Origin: Raineyella sp034933565 | Lineage (GTDB): Bacteria; Actinomycetota; Actinomycetes; Propionibacteriales; Propionibacteriaceae | DNA length: 64,000 bases | Reading direction: 5' to 3' | NCBI RefSeq assembly: GCF_034933565.1 | Contig: NZ_JAYFNG010000023.1 | Coordinates: forward strand, 1 to 64,000 | Shown here: in pieces, positions 36,500 to 44,613 of the stretch | How the letters are laid out: each line of letters begins with the position of its first letter | Position numbering within the stretch: position 1 is the stretch's first letter | Notes under the pieces: model-generated | Told to the model about the DNA's origin: nothing | Database searches by the model: none | Seen by the model: the letters and a program-made list of their open reading frames with translations, nothing else | Made by a program: the position numbers and the translations under genes

Positions 36500-36523
36500 C
36501 GCGTTGCTTCGGCAGATTCCGAT

Positions 36524-36564
36524 CCCGGGCGTACGATCGCGATGACCTCTCGTCTGCGCCCGGG
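36524..36564 (+). terminator. Hairpin between rplS and lepB
   Basis: CCCGGGCG (36524-36531) pairs with CGCCCGGG (36557-36564), 25-nt loop; the 3' arm abuts the lepB ribosome site GGAAAGGA, so it may also limit lepB translation. Confidence 0.45.
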
Positions 36565-36581
36565 AAAGGAAACCGACCACC

Positions 36582-37349
36582 GTGGACACATCCCGGGAAT
36601 TTCCCCCCACCACGGGGCAACGGATCTGGCGGGCCGTCAAGGAGGCCTTCATCATCCTTGTGGGCGCCGTGGTGGTCTCCTCGGTGCTCCAGCACTTCGT
36701 GGGACAGATGTTCATCATCCCGTCGGGATCGATGGAGAACACCCTGGAGGTCGGTGACCGGGTCGTCGCCCAGAAGATCTCCCACGTCGAGCGGGGCGAC
36801 ATCGTCGTCTTCCGTGATTCGGGCGGATGGCTCGGCCCCAACCCGATGGTCAAGCGTGGCCCGGTGGGCCAGGCCCTCGAGTTCGTCGGTGTCCTGCCCG
36901 ACACCTCCCAGAACTACCTGATCAAGCGTGTCGTCGGCATGCCGGGCGACACCGTCGCCTGCTGCGACGCCGTCGGACACCTCACCGTCAACGGCCGGTC
37001 CGTGGACGAGAAGGCCTATCTGTACCGCTCGGAGTCCGGCGAGCAGGTCGCCGCCTCCGACATCCGGTTCACGGTCGTCGTTCCCGCCGGGCGGATCTTC
37101 GTGATGGGCGACCACCGCAACGCCAGCGCCGATTCGCGCTGTCACCTTGCCGACGTGGTGCCCGGTGAGCCGCAGGGTGCGGATGCCTTCGTGCCCCTGA
37201 CCGATGTGGCAGGGGTGGGGTGGGCCATCTTCGCCCCGTTCAATCGCACCACCCTCCTCCAGAAGTCCGCGGGACTCGCCGCGGTCCCGCCCGCCACCAC
37301 GGCTGCGCCGCAGCAGGCGACGATCGAACCGGCGGGCGTCAGCTGCTGA
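36582..37349 (+). CDS. lepB: Signal peptidase I
   Basis: The membrane serine-lysine protease that removes Sec and Tat signal peptides. One N-terminal transmembrane helix (about 20-42), catalytic Ser in PSGSMENTL (about 50), catalytic Lys in YLIKRVVGMPGD (about 112) and box E GDHRNASADSR (about 175). The C-terminus is disordered and ends in Cys. GTG 36582 lies 10 nt after AAAGGAAA. Its stop overlaps rnhB by 1 base. Confidence 0.95.
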   Translation: MDTSREFPPTTGQRIWRAVKEAFIILVGAVVVSSVLQHFVGQMFIIPSGSMENTLEVGDRVVAQKISHVERGDIVVFRDSGGWLGPNPMVKRGPVGQALEFVGVLPDTSQNYLIKRVVGMPGDTVACCDAVGHLTVNGRSVDEKAYLYRSESGEQVAASDIRFTVVVPAGRIFVMGDHRNASADSRCHLADVVPGEPQGADAFVPLTDVAGVGWAIFAPFNRTTLLQKSAGLAAVPPATTAAPQQATIEPAGVSC

Positions 37350-37999
37350 TGAGCCCCACCGCGCCCTCGGCCACCCCGGACCTCTATGCGTACGAACGCG
37401 CCCTCGTCGCGCGGGGACTCGGCCCGGTCGCCGGGGCGGACGAGGCCGGACGCGGCGCCTGCGCCGGCCCGCTGGTGGCCGCAGCCGTCGTCCTCGACGA
37501 CGCGCCCGGAGCGGAGATCCCCGGGCTGCGCGATTCCAAGCTGATGACGCCGCACCAGCGGGACGTGGCGTACGACCTGATCGTGGAGCGCGCACTCGCC
37601 TGGGCGGTCGTGGAGATCCCCTCGACCGAGTGTGACCGTCGGGGGATCCAGCCGTCGAACCTCGAAGCGTTGCGGCGGGCCCTGCTCCGCCTGGACGTGC
37701 CGGCGCACTATTGCCTCACCGACGGGTTCGCGGTCGACGGCCTGGGCGTCCCCGGGCTGGCGCTGTGGAAGGGCGATCGGGTGGCAGCCTGTGTCGCCGC
37801 CGCCTCGGTGCTGGCGAAGGTGAGCCGGGACCGCGTCATGGTGGCGATGGACGAGGACTACCCGGGCTACGGCTTCGCCCAGCACAAGGGCTACTCGACC
37901 CGCGCTCACCAGGAGGCGCTCGAGGAGCTGGGGCCCTGCCCTCAGCACCGGATGCGCTATGACAACGTGATCCGCGCGGCTAGGCTGGCTGCGAGATGA
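37349..37999 (+). CDS. rnhB: Ribonuclease HII
   Basis: RNase HII removes ribonucleotides from DNA and RNA primers. The metal-binding motif ADEAGRGACAGP is near residue 29 and the second Asp in YCLTDGF; the C-terminal segment HKGYSTRAHQEALEELGPCPQHRMRY is typical. ATG 37349 overlaps the lepB TGA (TGATG). 216 aa. The end overlaps the next gene (ATGA). Confidence 0.96.
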   Translation: MSPTAPSATPDLYAYERALVARGLGPVAGADEAGRGACAGPLVAAAVVLDDAPGAEIPGLRDSKLMTPHQRDVAYDLIVERALAWAVVEIPSTECDRRGIQPSNLEALRRALLRLDVPAHYCLTDGFAVDGLGVPGLALWKGDRVAACVAAASVLAKVSRDRVMVAMDEDYPGYGFAQHKGYSTRAHQEALEELGPCPQHRMRYDNVIRAARLAAR

Positions 38000-38304
38000 G
38001 CACCGAGGACCTGGAACAGTACGAGAGCGACCTCGAACTGCAGTTGTACAAGGAGTACAAGGCAGTCGTCGAGATCTTCACCTATGCCGTGGAGACGGAG
38101 CGCCGGTTCTATCTGTGCAACGCCGTGGACCTCAAGGTGCGCACCGAGGGCGGCGATGTCTATTACGAGGTCTCGATGGCCGACGCGTGGGTGTGGGACA
38201 TGTATCGGCCTGCCCGGTTCGTCAAGAGCGCCAAGGTACTGACGTTCCGGGACGTGTCGATCGAGGAGATCGACCACTCCGACCTCAGTGTGCCGCGTCC
38301 CTGA
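37996..38304 (+). CDS. DUF2469 family protein
   Basis: A 102-residue acidic protein that starts STEDLEQYESDLELQLYKEYKAV; it matches the actinobacteria-restricted DUF2469 family, regularly encoded after rnhB. Function unknown. ATGA overlap with rnhB shows coupling. No cysteines pair or membrane segments; the WVWDMYRPARFVKSAKVLTFRDV stretch is the conserved core. Confidence 0.9.
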   Translation: MSTEDLEQYESDLELQLYKEYKAVVEIFTYAVETERRFYLCNAVDLKVRTEGGDVYYEVSMADAWVWDMYRPARFVKSAKVLTFRDVSIEEIDHSDLSVPRP

Positions 38305-38406
38305 GCCGGGTCGCGCTCCGGTGGCCCGCCCCGCAGCTCGCCAGTGCGTGCCGGTGAGCCCGGGTCCGCGTGAGGATGCCCGGACCGGTGCCCGTTGTGG
38401 CCGGTC

Positions 38407-38446
38407 CTGTCCACAGCCGGATCCGTCCTTCGCCCGGCTGTCCACA
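38407..38446 (+). promoter_or_regulatory. Two DnaA-box-like sites and a hairpin
   Basis: CTGTCCACA occurs at 38407-38415 and 38438-38446 in the same orientation (8 of 9 bases of the actinobacterial box TTGTCCACA). CAGCCGG and CCGGCTG between them form a 7-bp stem, which may instead be the terminator of lepB-rnhB-DUF2469. Confidence 0.4.
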
Positions 38447-38509
38447 GCAGCCGACGGATCGGTCTCCCGGCGCTGACCGCGCACCACCCTCCCTTCGGAG
38501 GTGGTCGGC

Positions 38510-38893
38510 ATGGATCAGCAACGTACGCAGCAGCGCCGCGCCCTGGCCGTCGCCGGGGAGGACCTGGCGGTGGAGGCCCTGGAGGACGCCGGGTTGGTCG
38601 TCCTGGCACGGAACTGGCGGTGCCGGGCAGGTGAGGTCGATGTGTTCGCCGTCGAGGCGTCCCCGCAGGGTCCGGTGCTCGTCGTGTGCGAGGTGAAGAC
38701 GCGGGTCGGCTACGACTTCGGCGACCCGCTGGAGGCGATCACCCCGCTCAAGGTGTCCCGGATGCGGGCGGTCACCCGCGCCTTCCTCGCCGAGCAGCAC
38801 CACGGGTACGTCCGGGTGCGGTTCGACGCGATCGGCATCGTGATCACTGGCGACAGGCCGGTCCGGATCACCCATGTGGCGGGTGTCGCATGA
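38510..38893 (+). CDS. YraN/UPF0102 nuclease-fold protein
   Basis: A 127-residue restriction-endonuclease-like protein, with GEDLAVEALEDAGLVVLARNWRCRAGEVDVFAVE and VVCEVKTR: the E-x-D...E-x-K pattern of an Mg-dependent nuclease core. The family occurs next to comM and dprA in many bacteria, suggesting a role in DNA metabolism. ATG 38510 with CGGAGG 8 nt upstream is chosen over GTG 38501. ATGA overlap with comM. Confidence 0.92.
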   Translation: MDQQRTQQRRALAVAGEDLAVEALEDAGLVVLARNWRCRAGEVDVFAVEASPQGPVLVVCEVKTRVGYDFGDPLEAITPLKVSRMRAVTRAFLAEQHHGYVRVRFDAIGIVITGDRPVRITHVAGVA

Positions 38894-40581
38894 CCTCCCG
38901 CCGTGGGGCGGAGGCGTCGGCCACGGCCCTGCCGGTGCGCACCGACGTCAGCCTGCCACCCGGCCGGGCGCCGGCGCGTCCCCGCACCGCGACAGCACGG
39001 TCGATCGCGTTGGTCGGCATGGACGGCCAGGAGATCGAGGTGGAGGCGATGATCGCCCCCGGACTGCCGCGGACCGTCCTGGTCGGGCTCCCGGATGCGG
39101 CGGTGTACGAGGCGAGGGACCGCTGCCGGGCGGCAGTGGCGGCGACCGGGCTGGAATGGCCGCGCACCGCACTGACGATCAATCTGACCCCCGCAAGCCT
39201 TCCCAAGGCGGGCTCGCAGTACGACATCGCCATCGCGGCGGCCGTGCTGGCGGCCGGTGGGGTGGTGCCCGAGGACGCCGTCCGACGGGTCATCCTGCTG
39301 GGTGAGCTGGGGCTGGAGGGCAGGGTCCGACGGGTCCGCGGTGTCCTGCCGGCGGTGCTGGCCGCGAAGGCACGGGGCTACCGTTCGGTCGTCGTCCCTG
39401 CGGGGCAGCGCACCGAGGCTGCTCTGGTCGAGGGCATGCAGGTGCACACCGTGGCGAGTCTGGGCGAGCTGGTGTCGTTCCTCCGGGGGGAAGCCCCCAC
39501 GCTCCACCGCGCGGTGCCGGAGAGCGGCGGGGCCGACGATCCGGACGCCCACGGGCCCGAGGATCCGACGACGGGGCCGGCCGGTGTCGGTGAGGATGCC
39601 CTGCCGGACTTCGCCGATGTCGTCGGCCAGGGGCAGGCGCGGTTGGCGGCGGAGGTCGCCGCCGCAGGCCGGCACCATCTGATGCTCAGCGGACCGCCGG
39701 GGGTCGGCAAGACCCTCATCGCGTCCCGCCTGCCGGGGATCCTGCCGGAGCTCTCGGTCACCGAGGCACTGGAGGTGGCCGCCCTGGCATCGCTGATCGG
39801 TGAGCCGGTGGGCGGGTTGCGACGCAGACCCCCGCTGTCGGCTCCGCACCATGCCTGCAGCGTCGCGGCCATGGTCGGTGGAGGTGCCAAGCTCGCCCGC
39901 CCGGGCGCGGTGTCACGGGCGCACGGCGGGATCCTGTTCCTGGACGAGGCCGCCGAATTCGGGCCCGTGGTGCTGGATGCGTTGCGGACACCGCTGGAGG
40001 CCGGCGAGGTCACCTTGTCCCGGGCACATGGCGAGGTGCGCTATCCGGCACGCTTTCAGCTCGTGATGGCGACGAACCCGTGCCCGTGCGGGTACTTCGG
40101 GGTGTCGGGGAAGGACTGCACGTGTCCGCCCAGCGTCGTCCATCGCTATCGCGGCAGGATCTCCGGCCCGCTGCGTGACCGGGTCGACATCACGGTGATG
40201 ATGAAGCCTCCGCCGTCCGCGTACCTCGCTCTGGGGGCCCGGCTCCCGACGCCCGAGTCCTCGGCGATGATCGCCGCTCGGGTCGCCCTTGCCCGCGACC
40301 GGCAGCAGCGACGGCTGGCCGGGACCGGATGGACCACCAACGGGGCGGTCCCAGGGTCCTATCTGCGCAACCATCTGCCGCTGCCGCAGACCACCCATCT
40401 GCTCGACACGGAGATCCTGCAGGGCAGGCTGAGCAATCGCGGCGTCGAGCGGACCCTGCGGCTCGCCTGGACGGTGGCGGACCTGGAGGGGCACGACGTT
40501 CCGACCGCGGCGGACCTGGGCCTGGCACTGGCCCTTCGCCGCGGCGAGACCCACCTGCTGCCCGGAGGAGGGCGATCATGA
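38890..40581 (+). CDS. comM: YifB/ComM family AAA+ ATPase (Mg chelatase-like)
   Basis: A 563-residue AAA+ helicase-like protein; ComM promotes branch migration in natural transformation in Gram-negatives. N-terminal Lon-like domain (GLPDAAVYEARDR, GSQYDIAIAAAVLAA), Walker A GPPGVGKT near 275, Walker B ILFLDEAAEF, and a cysteine segment NPCPCGYFGVSGKDCTCPP. Start ATG 38890 overlaps yraN; its end overlaps dprA (ATGA). Confidence 0.95.
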   Translation: MTSRRGAEASATALPVRTDVSLPPGRAPARPRTATARSIALVGMDGQEIEVEAMIAPGLPRTVLVGLPDAAVYEARDRCRAAVAATGLEWPRTALTINLTPASLPKAGSQYDIAIAAAVLAAGGVVPEDAVRRVILLGELGLEGRVRRVRGVLPAVLAAKARGYRSVVVPAGQRTEAALVEGMQVHTVASLGELVSFLRGEAPTLHRAVPESGGADDPDAHGPEDPTTGPAGVGEDALPDFADVVGQGQARLAAEVAAAGRHHLMLSGPPGVGKTLIASRLPGILPELSVTEALEVAALASLIGEPVGGLRRRPPLSAPHHACSVAAMVGGGAKLARPGAVSRAHGGILFLDEAAEFGPVVLDALRTPLEAGEVTLSRAHGEVRYPARFQLVMATNPCPCGYFGVSGKDCTCPPSVVHRYRGRISGPLRDRVDITVMMKPPPSAYLALGARLPTPESSAMIAARVALARDRQQRRLAGTGWTTNGAVPGSYLRNHLPLPQTTHLLDTEILQGRLSNRGVERTLRLAWTVADLEGHDVPTAADLGLALALRRGETHLLPGGGRS

Positions 40582-41747
40582 GCACACCACCGGATCTGAG
40601 GTGGACGGCCGAACGCAGGGCCCGACTCGCCTTGGCGCATGTTGTCGAGCCGGGGGACCCGGGCATGTGGCGCACCGTCGCAACCCTCGGGGCCCAGGCC
40701 GCCTGGGCGGAGCTCAGGGCGCCCGGTTCGCGCAGCCGGTGGGCACGCCGGGCGGTGGTCTTCGACACCGACGCCGCGATCCTGCGCACCGAACGGACCG
40801 GGGCACGTTTCGTCATCCCGGGCGACCCGGAGTGGCCCGAACAGCTGGGTGTGCTCGCCGCCTGCGAACCGGTCCAGGAGCGGATGGGCGTTCCGGTGGG
40901 CCTGTGGGTCCGAGGCTCGGGCGACCTGGCGGAGCTCGCCCGGGCCTCGGTTGCGATCGTGGGTGCGCGGGCGTCGACATCGTACGGCGAGCACGTGGCA
41001 CTGGAGCTGTCCCATGAGCTCGTCGAGGCCGGAATGCCGGTCATCTCAGGGGCGGCGTACGGGATCGACGCGGCGGCCCACCGCGGGGCCCTCGCGACGC
41101 GTGACGGCGCCGGCGACGCGGTCACCGCAGCAGTGCTGGCGTGCGGCATCGACCAGGTCTACCCGGCGGCGCATGCGGGGCTCTACGAGGCGGTCACCGG
41201 GCGCGGGATCCTGGTGACCGAGCTGGCCCCGGGCGAGCATCCGACGCGACTGCGCTTCCTGAGTCGCAACAGGCTGATCGCGGCGCTGTCGCGCGGCACC
41301 GTCATCGTCGAGGCCGCCTACCGTTCCGGGGCCCGTAACACCGTCACCTGGGCGTCGGCCTGTGGGCGCCCGGTGATGGCCGTTCCCGGCCCGGTGACCT
41401 CGACACTGTCCACGACTCCCAACCGACTCCTCCGCGACCACGAGGCGGAGCTGGTGTCGAGCCACGAGGACATCCTCGCGATCCTGTCCCCGGTGGGCCA
41501 GGACACCCTGATCGGGCACCAGGAGCCGCCGACGCCGGTGGACCTGCTGGGGGAGGCGGAGACGATCGTGTTGGAGGCGCTGCCCGGGCGTGGGACGACA
41601 GGGGTGGACGAGCTGTCAGTCAGAGCTGCCCTACCGGTCCGGCAGTGCCTGGTCGAGCTCGAATCGTTGGCCGCCAAGGGACTGGCCAGGGAGCAGGAAC
41701 CTGGCCTCTGGCAGCTGACCCGCCGCCACCTGGGTCGGCGGGCATGA
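40578..41747 (+). CDS. dprA: DNA-processing protein DprA
   Basis: DprA loads RecA onto incoming single-stranded DNA. The Rossmann-like core shows VAIVGARASTSYGEHVA, VISGAAYGIDAAAHRGAL, AVLACGIDQVYPAAHAGLY and FLSRNRLIAALSRGTVIVEA; the C-terminal winged-helix domain covers about 320-389. The usual GGRGID-type Arg is replaced here by GAAYGID. ATGA overlap with comM. Terminator 35 bases after the stop. Confidence 0.95.
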   Translation: MSTPPDLRWTAERRARLALAHVVEPGDPGMWRTVATLGAQAAWAELRAPGSRSRWARRAVVFDTDAAILRTERTGARFVIPGDPEWPEQLGVLAACEPVQERMGVPVGLWVRGSGDLAELARASVAIVGARASTSYGEHVALELSHELVEAGMPVISGAAYGIDAAAHRGALATRDGAGDAVTAAVLACGIDQVYPAAHAGLYEAVTGRGILVTELAPGEHPTRLRFLSRNRLIAALSRGTVIVEAAYRSGARNTVTWASACGRPVMAVPGPVTSTLSTTPNRLLRDHEAELVSSHEDILAILSPVGQDTLIGHQEPPTPVDLLGEAETIVLEALPGRGTTGVDELSVRAALPVRQCLVELESLAAKGLAREQEPGLWQLTRRHLGRRA

Positions 41748-41782
41748 GCCTCGGGACGACCGGAAGCCTCGCGGGGAGCAGA

Positions 41783-41814
41783 GATGCCCCCGTCGCGGGG
41801 GCGACAGGGGCATC
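41783..41814 (+). terminator. dprA operon terminator
   Basis: GATGCCCC (41783-41790) pairs with GGGGCATC (41807-41814) around an inner GTCGC/GCGAC stem. Confidence 0.75.
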
Positions 41815-42008
41815 GGATGTCCTGCATGCGGTGGACCCGGGCTGCTCCACGGCACCGGGCGTGACCTGCCGCCAGGCGATGGTCAGCTCGGTGGGGGTGC
41901 GGAGTCCGGGGCGCTGGATCGCGAGGCGCCGGTCGGGACGCGGCCGATCGGTGATCGTGGACCGGAGCGACGTTCGGGTCGGGTGGAAGTCGGGTCGGGC
42001 GAATCGGG

Positions 42009-42032
42009 CCCCGGGGACGCGACGTCCCGGGG
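42009..42032 (-). terminator. Terminator of the small GNAT gene
   Basis: A 10-bp stem with one bulged G (42009-42019 with 42023-42032), 16 nt past the stop of the minus-strand gene. Confidence 0.55.
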
Positions 42033-42048
42033 AAGACGGGTCAGGACG

Positions 42049-42321
42049 TCAGAGGACGTCGGTGTACTCGGGATGCAGATCCACGAAGCGCTTGGCGAAG
42101 GGGCACTTGGGATCGACGACGAGCCCTCGGGTGCGGGCGTCGTCGAAGGCGAAGCGGGTGAGTCTGCGGGCGATTCCCTGACCCCTGAAGTCCCGGATGG
42201 TCTCGGTGCTCTCGATGACCATCTTGTTGCCGGAAACGGTGTAGTCGAGGGTCCCGACGACGTGGTCGTCGATGCGGGCCTCGAACCGGTTGCCCTCGAT
42301 CTGGTGAACAAAAGTCGACAT
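42049..42321 (-). CDS. Small GNAT-like protein (YidJ/Gtn1-type N-acetyltransferase)
   Basis: A 90-residue minimal GNAT domain of the type found in COG2388: IEGNRFEARIDDHVVGTLDYTV, then IRDFRGQGIARRLTRFAFDDAR with the acetyl-CoA-binding RGQGIA, and CPFAKRFVDLHPEY at the end. These small proteins have no assigned substrate. ATG 42321 has CGGAG 10 nt upstream; the longer open frame to 42423 adds an unrelated Arg-rich extension. Monocistronic. Confidence 0.82.
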   Translation of the reverse strand: MSTFVHQIEGNRFEARIDDHVVGTLDYTVSGNKMVIESTETIRDFRGQGIARRLTRFAFDDARTRGLVVDPKCPFAKRFVDLHPEYTDVL

Positions 42322-42482
42322 ATAATCACTGCTCCGTCGCTCGAAATGACTGGAAACGTATGCGAGACGGCTCTGGCGGCAGCGTTCCAGAGGAAGCGTA
42401 GCCAGGCGAACCTGACTTTCCAAGCCCCGGTCCGTGCCGGCCCGGACGCGTCCAGACGCGGTCCGCGGCCGGACGCGTTGGG

Positions 42483-42488
42483 TACCGT
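42483..42488 (+). promoter_or_regulatory. Leaderless -10 box of the cystathionine enzyme gene
   Basis: TACCGT, 6 nt before ATG 42495. No SAM riboswitch or T-box is visible in front of it. Confidence 0.55.
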
Positions 42489-42494
42489 ACCGCC

Positions 42495-43643
42495 ATGGAC
42501 CATGGCTTCAGCACTCGGGCGATCCGCGCCGGCCAGACCCCTGATCCGGTCACCGGCGCTGTTGTCCCGCCCCTCTACCTCACCTCCACCTTCGTGCAGG
42601 ACGGGGTGGGGCGAATGCGGAGCGACTACGAGTACTCCCGGGCCGGCAATCCCACCCGCACGGCGGCAGCCACTCAGTTGGCCGTGCTGGAGCAGGGCAC
42701 CCAGGCGTTCATCACCGGGTCAGGCATGTCGGCCACCGATCTGGTGCTGCGGACGACGCTGCGGCCCGGCAGCCGGGTCGTCCTGGGCCGGGACGCGTAC
42801 GGTGGCACCACCCGGTTGCTGACCCAGGTGCTCGATTCCTGGGGGATCGAGACGATCGTGGCGGACCTCTGCGAGGCGGCCGTGCTCGAGGAGGCGCTCA
42901 GCCGGTCGGCCTCGGGCGGCCAACTGGTCTGGGTCGAGACGCCGTCCAACCCCCTGCTGCAGGTCTGTGACATCGCGGCCGTGGCCGAGGTGGCCCACAC
43001 GCACGGTGCTCGGGTCTGCGTCGACAACACCTTCGCCTCGCCGTACCTGCAGAACCCCCTCGTCCTCGGGGCCGATGTCGTGGTGCACTCCACGACGAAG
43101 TACCTCGGCGGACACTCGGACCTGGTGGGCGGTGCCGTCGTGGTGCGCGACGAAGAACTCGCCGAGGCCCTGAAGCTCCTGCAGAACGCGGTGGGCTACG
43201 TCTCCTCGCCGTTCGACGCCTGGTTGCTGATGCGCGGGATGAAGACACTGGCGGTCCGGATGGACCGGCACTGTGCCAACGCGATGGCCGTGGCCACCTT
43301 CCTCGAGCAGCACCCCCTGGTGTCCCGGGTGCACTATCCCGGCCTGCCGTCGCACCCGGGCCACGAGACCGCGGCCCGGCAGATGCGCGACTTCGGCGGC
43401 ATGGTCTCCTTCAACGTCGCCGGCGGCCGTGCGGAGTCGATCCGGGTCGCGGAGTCGACCTCGGTGTTCCTGCTCGCCGAGTCCCTCGGCGGGGTGGAGT
43501 CGCTGGTCGAGCACCCGGCCGCGATGACACACGCCTCGGTCGAGGGCACGGCGTCGGCCGTGGACGACGACCTGCTGCGGCTGTCCGTCGGCATCGAGGA
43601 CATCGACGACCTGATCGACGACCTGGGCCGGGCGCTCGCCTGA
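42495..43643 (+). CDS. Cystathionine gamma-synthase / gamma-lyase (PLP enzyme)
   Basis: A Cys/Met-metabolism PLP enzyme of 382 aa. YSRAGNPTRTAAATQLAVLE and TGSGMSATDLVL are at the N-terminus; the PLP lysine lies in HSTTKYLGGHSDLVGG (about 202-217); SLGGVESLVEHPAAMTH is near 333-349. Members act as cystathionine gamma-synthase (metB) or gamma-lyase; the sequence alone does not separate them, so no symbol is given. Single gene with a leaderless promoter. Confidence 0.9.
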   Translation: MDHGFSTRAIRAGQTPDPVTGAVVPPLYLTSTFVQDGVGRMRSDYEYSRAGNPTRTAAATQLAVLEQGTQAFITGSGMSATDLVLRTTLRPGSRVVLGRDAYGGTTRLLTQVLDSWGIETIVADLCEAAVLEEALSRSASGGQLVWVETPSNPLLQVCDIAAVAEVAHTHGARVCVDNTFASPYLQNPLVLGADVVVHSTTKYLGGHSDLVGGAVVVRDEELAEALKLLQNAVGYVSSPFDAWLLMRGMKTLAVRMDRHCANAMAVATFLEQHPLVSRVHYPGLPSHPGHETAARQMRDFGGMVSFNVAGGRAESIRVAESTSVFLLAESLGGVESLVEHPAAMTHASVEGTASAVDDDLLRLSVGIEDIDDLIDDLGRALA

Positions 43644-43702
43644 CCGTCTGACGCCGACCTGGATCGGGCGCTTGTCCGACAGGTGGCGCTGGGGCAGCCG
43701 GG

Positions 43703-43708
43703 TAGGCT
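43703..43708 (+). promoter_or_regulatory. Leaderless -10 box of the 86-aa orphan
   Basis: TAGGCT then 6 nt and ATG 43715. Confidence 0.55.
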
Positions 43709-43714
43709 GCGGGC

Positions 43715-43975
43715 ATGGGCGACGTCCGATGGCTGCACCCCGGGGACCGCTTGTTGTCGAGCGACCCGCTGAGCTGGAGCTTCCGTGACCTGTGCCAGGC
43801 CGCCGCGATGCTCGACACCGACGATCGCATGGTCGAGCATCTCGAGCAGCACGCCGCGCGGCCCGAGGTGCGACAGCGACTGCGGCTCCTGCTACGGCTG
43901 ATCGACGACGAAGGCGACACTGCCCCGTTCAGCGAGGTGGCCCGCCGCTACCTCGCCGCGATGACCGTCGACTGA
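43715..43975 (+). CDS. Small hypothetical protein (86 aa)
   Basis: I do not recognise it. The product is soluble, mostly helical and charged: DVRWLHPGDRLLSSDPL, then FRDLCQAAAMLDTDDRMVEHL and RQRLRLLLRLIDDEGD. The leaderless -10 with exact spacing, GC-rich third positions and a clean stop support a real gene. It lies between a cystathionine enzyme and a degraded region with a frameshifted small gene. Confidence 0.65.
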   Translation: MGDVRWLHPGDRLLSSDPLSWSFRDLCQAAAMLDTDDRMVEHLEQHAARPEVRQRLRLLLRLIDDEGDTAPFSEVARRYLAAMTVD

Positions 43976-44044
43976 CCTTCCTCCTGTGGGCCCTGCCCGA
44001 TGCCGGCGACGGCAAGCCCCGAGGTTGTCGTGCTCCGGCCCCAT

Positions 44045-44190
44045 CGGACGGCGTCGCGGCTCCCGCCCCACCGGACGGTGTGGTGCCGACGGTGTGGTGC
44101 CGGATGGCGTCGTCGGACCCCGGCCCTACGGGATGGCGTCATGCCGGATGGCGTCACCGGGCCCCAGCCTCACCGGATGGCACGATGGGG
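44045..44190 (+). repeat. Degenerate short repeats (CCGGATGGCGTC-like)
   Basis: About eight imperfect copies of a 12-base motif (for example ACCGGACGGTGT, CCGGATGGCGTC, GGGATGGCGTCA) fill this part of the gap between the orphan gene and the frameshifted gene. No coding is seen. Confidence 0.6.
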
Positions 44191-44236
44191 GCGTCAGCGG
44201 CGGTACGCCCGCCGGACGATGAGGCGGGGGAGAGCG

Positions 44237-44496
44237 ATGTCGTCGAACGAGATCGAGTTCGTCAAGGGTGTCAACAAACTGCATGCCTTCTACACCGAGC
44301 ATGTCCGCATGCTGGCCCACGCGTACGACCTGACCGACCGGCAGGCAGCCACTCTGCTGGACGATACGGGTACCGCAACGTGGCACGGTCCATCCTCTAC
44401 CCACCGCGGGTGCGCGAGGCCTGGGACGAGGGCTTCCGCGGCGAGGACCTGCGCGGTGACGGCGGGCCGGACGATCCGGCTGGCCCGACGGCCTGA
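44237..44496 (+). pseudogene. Small gene broken by a one-base deletion
   Basis: From ATG 44237 (GGGGGAGA upstream) the frame reads SSNEIEFVKGVNKLHAFYTE and on to ATLLDD near 44362-44367. The sense then continues in another frame as YGYRNVARSILYPPRVREAWDEGF to the TGA at 44496. Restoring one T (gatac to gattac) near 44366 joins them into one protein of about 86 residues. In the uncorrected frame the product becomes low-quality sequence ending at 44512. It could be a pseudogene, a programmed frameshift or a sequencing error. Family not recognised. Confidence 0.6.
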
Positions 44497-44533
44497 CCCT
44501 CCGCCCGGTTGAAGGACCTCTGAGAGGCTCGCT

Positions 44534-44563
44534 TTGCCCCTGGTTCCGCGCCACCCCTAGCCT
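44534..44563 (+). promoter_or_regulatory. Promoter of the polysaccharide locus
   Basis: -35 TTGCCC (44534-44539), 18-nt spacer, -10 TAGCCT (44558-44563); leader about 45 nt. Confidence 0.6.
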
Positions 44564-44613
44564 GATCCACGGACCGGCGAGGGCAGCGGTCCAGATCGGA
44601 GATTGTCACCCCC

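Larger units (their letters stand above)
41748..42048. other. Convergent gap between dprA and the small GNAT gene
   Basis: 301 bases without a gene; only two hairpins are seen, one serving each flanking gene. Confidence 0.6.

Noticed and set aside
42322..42423. N-terminal extension of the small GNAT protein
   Set aside because: Unrelated Arg-rich residues; the ribosome site fits ATG 42321.
42424..42494. SAM or T-box riboswitch before the cystathionine enzyme gene
   Set aside because: The gap is only about 70 bases and the start appears leaderless, leaving no room for an aptamer.
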